Assembly (NCBI RefSeq): GCF_021513235.1
Contig: NZ_CP090976.1
Coordinates: forward strand, 248,001-312,000
Source: Kaistella sp. 97-N-M2
GTDB lineage: Bacteria; Bacteroidota; Bacteroidia; Flavobacteriales; Weeksellaceae
DNA: 64,000 bases
Reading direction: 5' to 3'
The translations under genes were made by a program, and so were the position numbers. Below the pieces are notes generated by a model. The model searched no databases, was not told the DNA's origin, and saw nothing but the letters and a program-made list of their open reading frames with translations. This document shows positions 61,694 to 64,000 of this stretch, one piece after another. Position 1 is the first letter of the stretch. Each line of letters begins with the position of its first letter.

Positions 61694-62272
61694 TTACATT
61701 TTAATTGCGTCCCAGGCCACCTGAAACATTTCCGCTTTTATTTTATCATTTACGGTAAAAACGTCGCGCTCCTGCATTTCGAGTAAGAAAGACAGGGGAT
61801 AAATGGTATGCGCGTACAAAATATAATCGGACAGCGGCTTAATGATGCCTTCGGTTTTTCCGCGCTCCCACAAATCGAGCAAGGGCTGCAGATGTTTTAA
61901 ACCCTCAATGCGGATATGCTCATCGATCATGGGACTGTTGTCGCACTGAGAGAGAAAAGTGGCTTTGCTGACTTCGTTTAATTTATAGGTGGCGATATTG
62001 AACCAGATGATCTCAAAGCCTTTCTTTACCGACATTTCCGAGCTGTAACCGTCGAAGGCGCTTTCGCTGAACGATTCCTTAACCTTTAAATACAGGCTGT
62101 TGATGAGATCCTGCTTGTGGTCGAAATAAAGATAAATCGTGGCCGGACTAACGCCCGCAAGGTTCGCGATCTTCGACATAGGCGTGTTGTGAAAACCGTG
62201 GTTATTCACCAGTGTGAGTGTTGCATCGAGGAGCGCACCCTTCTTATCAGTAATTTTTTCTTTTTTAAGCAT
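61694..62272 (-). CDS. TetR/AcrR-family transcriptional repressor
   Basis: A 192-residue regulator: N-terminal helix-turn-helix (DATLTLVNNHGFHNTPMSKI to LAGVSPATIYLYFDHKQDLI, about 15-55) and a C-terminal ligand domain with no close relatives I can name. Candidate operators (TGAACGTT-type) lie both upstream of this gene and between it and the next cassette, so it likely represses itself and the CurA/YqhD/DJ-1 genes, released by an electrophile (inference). Same strand as the cassette. Confidence 0.85.
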   Translation of the reverse strand: MLKKEKITDKKGALLDATLTLVNNHGFHNTPMSKIANLAGVSPATIYLYFDHKQDLINSLYLKVKESFSESAFDGYSSEMSVKKGFEIIWFNIATYKLNEVSKATFLSQCDNSPMIDEHIRIEGLKHLQPLLDLWERGKTEGIIKPLSDYILYAHTIYPLSFLLEMQERDVFTVNDKIKAEMFQVAWDAIKM

Positions 62273-62343
62273 TGCGTAAAATTTAAGTGAAAGGCGAAGA
62301 ATATTTTATGTTCTTCCAAAGGAAGTAGTCGCTTTTCACTCCG

Positions 62344-62351
62344 CAAAGATA
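62344..62351 (-). promoter_or_regulatory. -7 box for tetR
   Basis: TATCTTTG on the minus strand, about 70 bases before the ATG, just downstream of the candidate operator. Confidence 0.5.
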
Positions 62352-62361
62352 GGGAAAAAAG

Positions 62362-62375
62362 AATGAACGTTTATT
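62362..62375. promoter_or_regulatory. Candidate TetR operator 2 (tetR promoter)
   Basis: AATGAACGTTTATT, near-palindrome sharing TGAACGTT-ATT with site 1; lies immediately upstream of the tetR -7 box, suited to autorepression. Confidence 0.5.
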
Positions 62376-62424
62376 TTTTAAATTAAAATTCTCTATAATG
62401 AAAAATCAGAATGAATTTTATGCG

Positions 62425-63237
62425 TTAAGACTCAAGCAGCGGCGCGATCTGAGAAACGACCGCAGTGGGATGAACGCCCTGCTGTAAAGAATCGACGGCG
62501 ACCTGAAAGGCCAGAATTTCACGACCCAGTTCGCGGCTTTTTTGTTCGATCAGAGGGAGAAGATCAGTGAATTTTATTGAAAAACACTGCGTCGTAAAAG
62601 CGGAATGTATTTTTTCGGCGATTTCCATATCGTCTTCGCCGTAAGCTTTGCCCGCGAGGAGCGGCAGAATAAATTCTTCTTCCACGAGAAAGTCGTCCGC
62701 CTGCGGAAAAGTTTGCACAAATTCCGGGAAATTAAAACGTGTTTTGGCGCTGTTGAGAATAAAATCCGTAACCAAATCCAATTCTTCCGCGGAAAGGTGG
62801 CTTAAAGCATTTTCTTCGCCGTCACCGAAATCATCTTCGTCACCGAAATCGAAATGGTCCTCCGCAAAAAGATCATCGTCACGGAAAAACTCGTCGTCCC
62901 GGGCTACCTCTGCCGTAAACTCCAGATCGGCTTCCGCGGCGGAATTGGTGGAGCCTAATTTATTTTTATTGATTTCCTGCTGCACACGCTGATAGAAATC
63001 GGTGAAACGGAAGTCGTATTCGGCGTCGAGGTGCAGAAGTTCCGCTTCGACGTCGGCTAAAAGTTCGGTATCCTCTTCGGTAATTTCTTCGGGCGTCGCT
63101 ACTTCGGAAAGCCAAATCTTATCGCGCTGCAAAATGCAGTAGATGCGGAAAATAACTTCCTGCGCTTTTTCGCGGTCGTCTTCAATAAGGATGTCAAAGG
63201 CGGAGAGGTTTTCGAGGTAGAACGGTTTGGAGATCAT
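62425..63237 (-). CDS. Acidic unknown protein (270 residues)
   Basis: I do not recognise a family. The protein is soluble and very acidic, with an Asp/Glu/Phe-rich central stretch (FRDDDLFAEDHFDFGDEDDF, about 117-136) likely to be disordered, between helical regions: an N-terminal FDILIEDDREKAQEVIFRIY and a C-terminal LLPLIEQKSRELGREILAFQ. No catalytic motif or membrane segment. Monocistronic; promoter not identified. A DNA-mimic or chaperone-like role is only a guess I do not make as a claim. Confidence 0.55.
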   Translation of the reverse strand: MISKPFYLENLSAFDILIEDDREKAQEVIFRIYCILQRDKIWLSEVATPEEITEEDTELLADVEAELLHLDAEYDFRFTDFYQRVQQEINKNKLGSTNSAAEADLEFTAEVARDDEFFRDDDLFAEDHFDFGDEDDFGDGEENALSHLSAEELDLVTDFILNSAKTRFNFPEFVQTFPQADDFLVEEEFILPLLAGKAYGEDDMEIAEKIHSAFTTQCFSIKFTDLLPLIEQKSRELGREILAFQVAVDSLQQGVHPTAVVSQIAPLLES

Positions 63238-63518
63238 TTAAAATTAGCTTTTATTTAAATATAAGCCTGTAAAATTAGGATAAATCCTTTTAATTAAAAA
63301 CTATTTCGGCGGTGTTCGGTAGTGATTATTTCTTTTAAATCATTTAATTTGCGCGCAAAACCGAATTCAAAATAATTACGAACTTACTCAAGAAGGATCA
63401 AAGAGCCAAATTTCTACTTTGCAACAATTCGATAAATAATTTTGTACCAAAAACCTCAAGCGTCGGATTTTACTTTGAATTTTTAGGGCGAGGCCTACAG
63501 TCGTTTACGCACGGATTT

Positions 63519-63971
63519 TTAATCTTTATTTTCTTCTAAACTTTCGAATTTTCGATAGGAGTCTTTTAGTTCATTAAGTTGATTTTGAACAACTTCAGTG
63601 CTTTCCGGACAAAGATCGCCACTGTCCACTGCGTTTTCAAAAGCTTTAATCGCGGCTTTCTCGCCGAAAAGAACATTCTCCAGCGTCGCTTCGCCTTTGT
63701 TAAAAGATAGTGCGTTTTTTACATCGATCCAGGTTCTGTGCAATCCGCCTGCAACCGTGGCGTTATCATCGGGATCACCACCCTTTTCCTGAATAAGCGA
63801 AGAAAGTTCTGTCCGGAATCTGTTGGACTGAATGACAGCGTGGTCATATTCCTGCCGAAGTTTTGGATAAGAGGAGATCATTTTGGCATCCACATTTTTA
63901 AATCCTTCTAATCGGTCGTTGGTGATCTGGAGGAGATTATTTAAAACGTCGACTGTTTTATTGTTTTCCAT
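63519..63971 (-). CDS. PA2169-type four-helix-bundle protein (DUF2383)
   Basis: A 150-residue soluble helical protein of the PA2169/DUF2383 family: NNLLQITNDRLEGFKNVDA, RTELSSLIQEKGGDPDDNAT, GGLHRTWIDVKNAL and EATLENVLFGEKAAIKAFE mark the family. Members are ferritin-like in fold and often respond to stress; function is unproven. The last gene seen, its start is 29 bases from the window edge. The preceding gap (63238-63518, 281 bases) shows no gene or clear element. Confidence 0.85.
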   Translation of the reverse strand: MENNKTVDVLNNLLQITNDRLEGFKNVDAKMISSYPKLRQEYDHAVIQSNRFRTELSSLIQEKGGDPDDNATVAGGLHRTWIDVKNALSFNKGEATLENVLFGEKAAIKAFENAVDSGDLCPESTEVVQNQLNELKDSYRKFESLEENKD

Positions 63972-64000
63972 GTCAAAATATTTTTGGGGTTAATGTCTTC

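Overview
The window looks like chromosomal DNA of a flavobacterial Bacteroidota, most likely Weeksellaceae (Chryseobacterium/Kaistella/Epilithonimonas type). The reasons are the recurring -7 promoter box TAnnTTTG, often only a few bases from the start codon; secreted proteins whose signal peptides end in A-Q; short lipoproteins; the Flavobacteriia-type DnaJ with two zinc-finger repeats; and a gene set of DUF1684, DUF3667, DUF1572, alginate-export-type barrels and a short ProRS. Base composition is AT-rich by eye. I see no rRNA, prophage, insertion sequence or CRISPR array. One tRNA (Arg, ACG) is present.

Layout. 1-5 kb: 3' part of recF, a DUF721 (DciA-like) gene, a Gcr-family membrane protein, mtgA and a metal/cofactor-binding lipoprotein. 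5-12.5 kb: tRNA-Arg, prmA, rlmL-like plus a glycosyltransferase, a methyltransferase plus a ZIP transporter, then a FadL-like barrel behind a Tyr/Gly/Asn-rich lipoprotein. 12.6-19.5 kb: proS, a DUF937-OmpA fusion, a manganese-type operon (mntH plus an outer-membrane barrel) with two palindromes in its promoter, and grpE-dnaJ. 19.5-33.5 kb: mixed housekeeping genes (a lipoprotein hydrolase, DedA, prfB, a secreted nuclease, a GlgP-like phosphorylase, DUF3667, a possible PD-(D/E)XK protein, NTF2-like, DinB, mtaB, DUF1684, mqo, gpsA) and a repeat-rich gap at 32.0-32.5 kb. 33.7-37.9 kb: an M23 peptidase, topB and slyD.

37.9-48.9 kb is the most distinctive region, a complete Kdp potassium-uptake locus on the minus strand. 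Its order is a sigma-54-type response regulator, then (after a terminator and repeats) two tiny membrane ORFs, kdpF, kdpA, kdpB, kdpC, an outer-membrane barrel, a stand-alone KdpD sensor half without a kinase, and a separate HAMP-PAS histidine kinase. Compared with the enterobacterial kdpFABC-DE layout, KdpD is split, KdpE is replaced by an NtrC-type activator, and a barrel is added. 48.9-54.3 kb: a lipoprotein hydrolase, MscS, a DUF2254 protein and Tex. 54.3-64 kb: an alginate-export-type barrel, a cytoplasmic alpha-amylase-family enzyme, a GT32-like glycosyltransferase, a likely TetR-controlled electrophile/aldehyde detoxification cassette (CurA-like reductase, YqhD-like ADH, DJ-1/Hsp31-like), an acidic unknown and a PA2169-type four-helix protein.

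A caution applies to the whole window. Four coding frames (dnaJ twice, topB, DUF2254), and probably the DUF721 start, are disturbed by what looks like one missing base in a run of A or C. All shifts go the same way, which points to sequencing or assembly undercalls rather than five independent mutations. Dispersed non-coding repeats (at least four families) fill several gaps, including gaps inside the Kdp operon.
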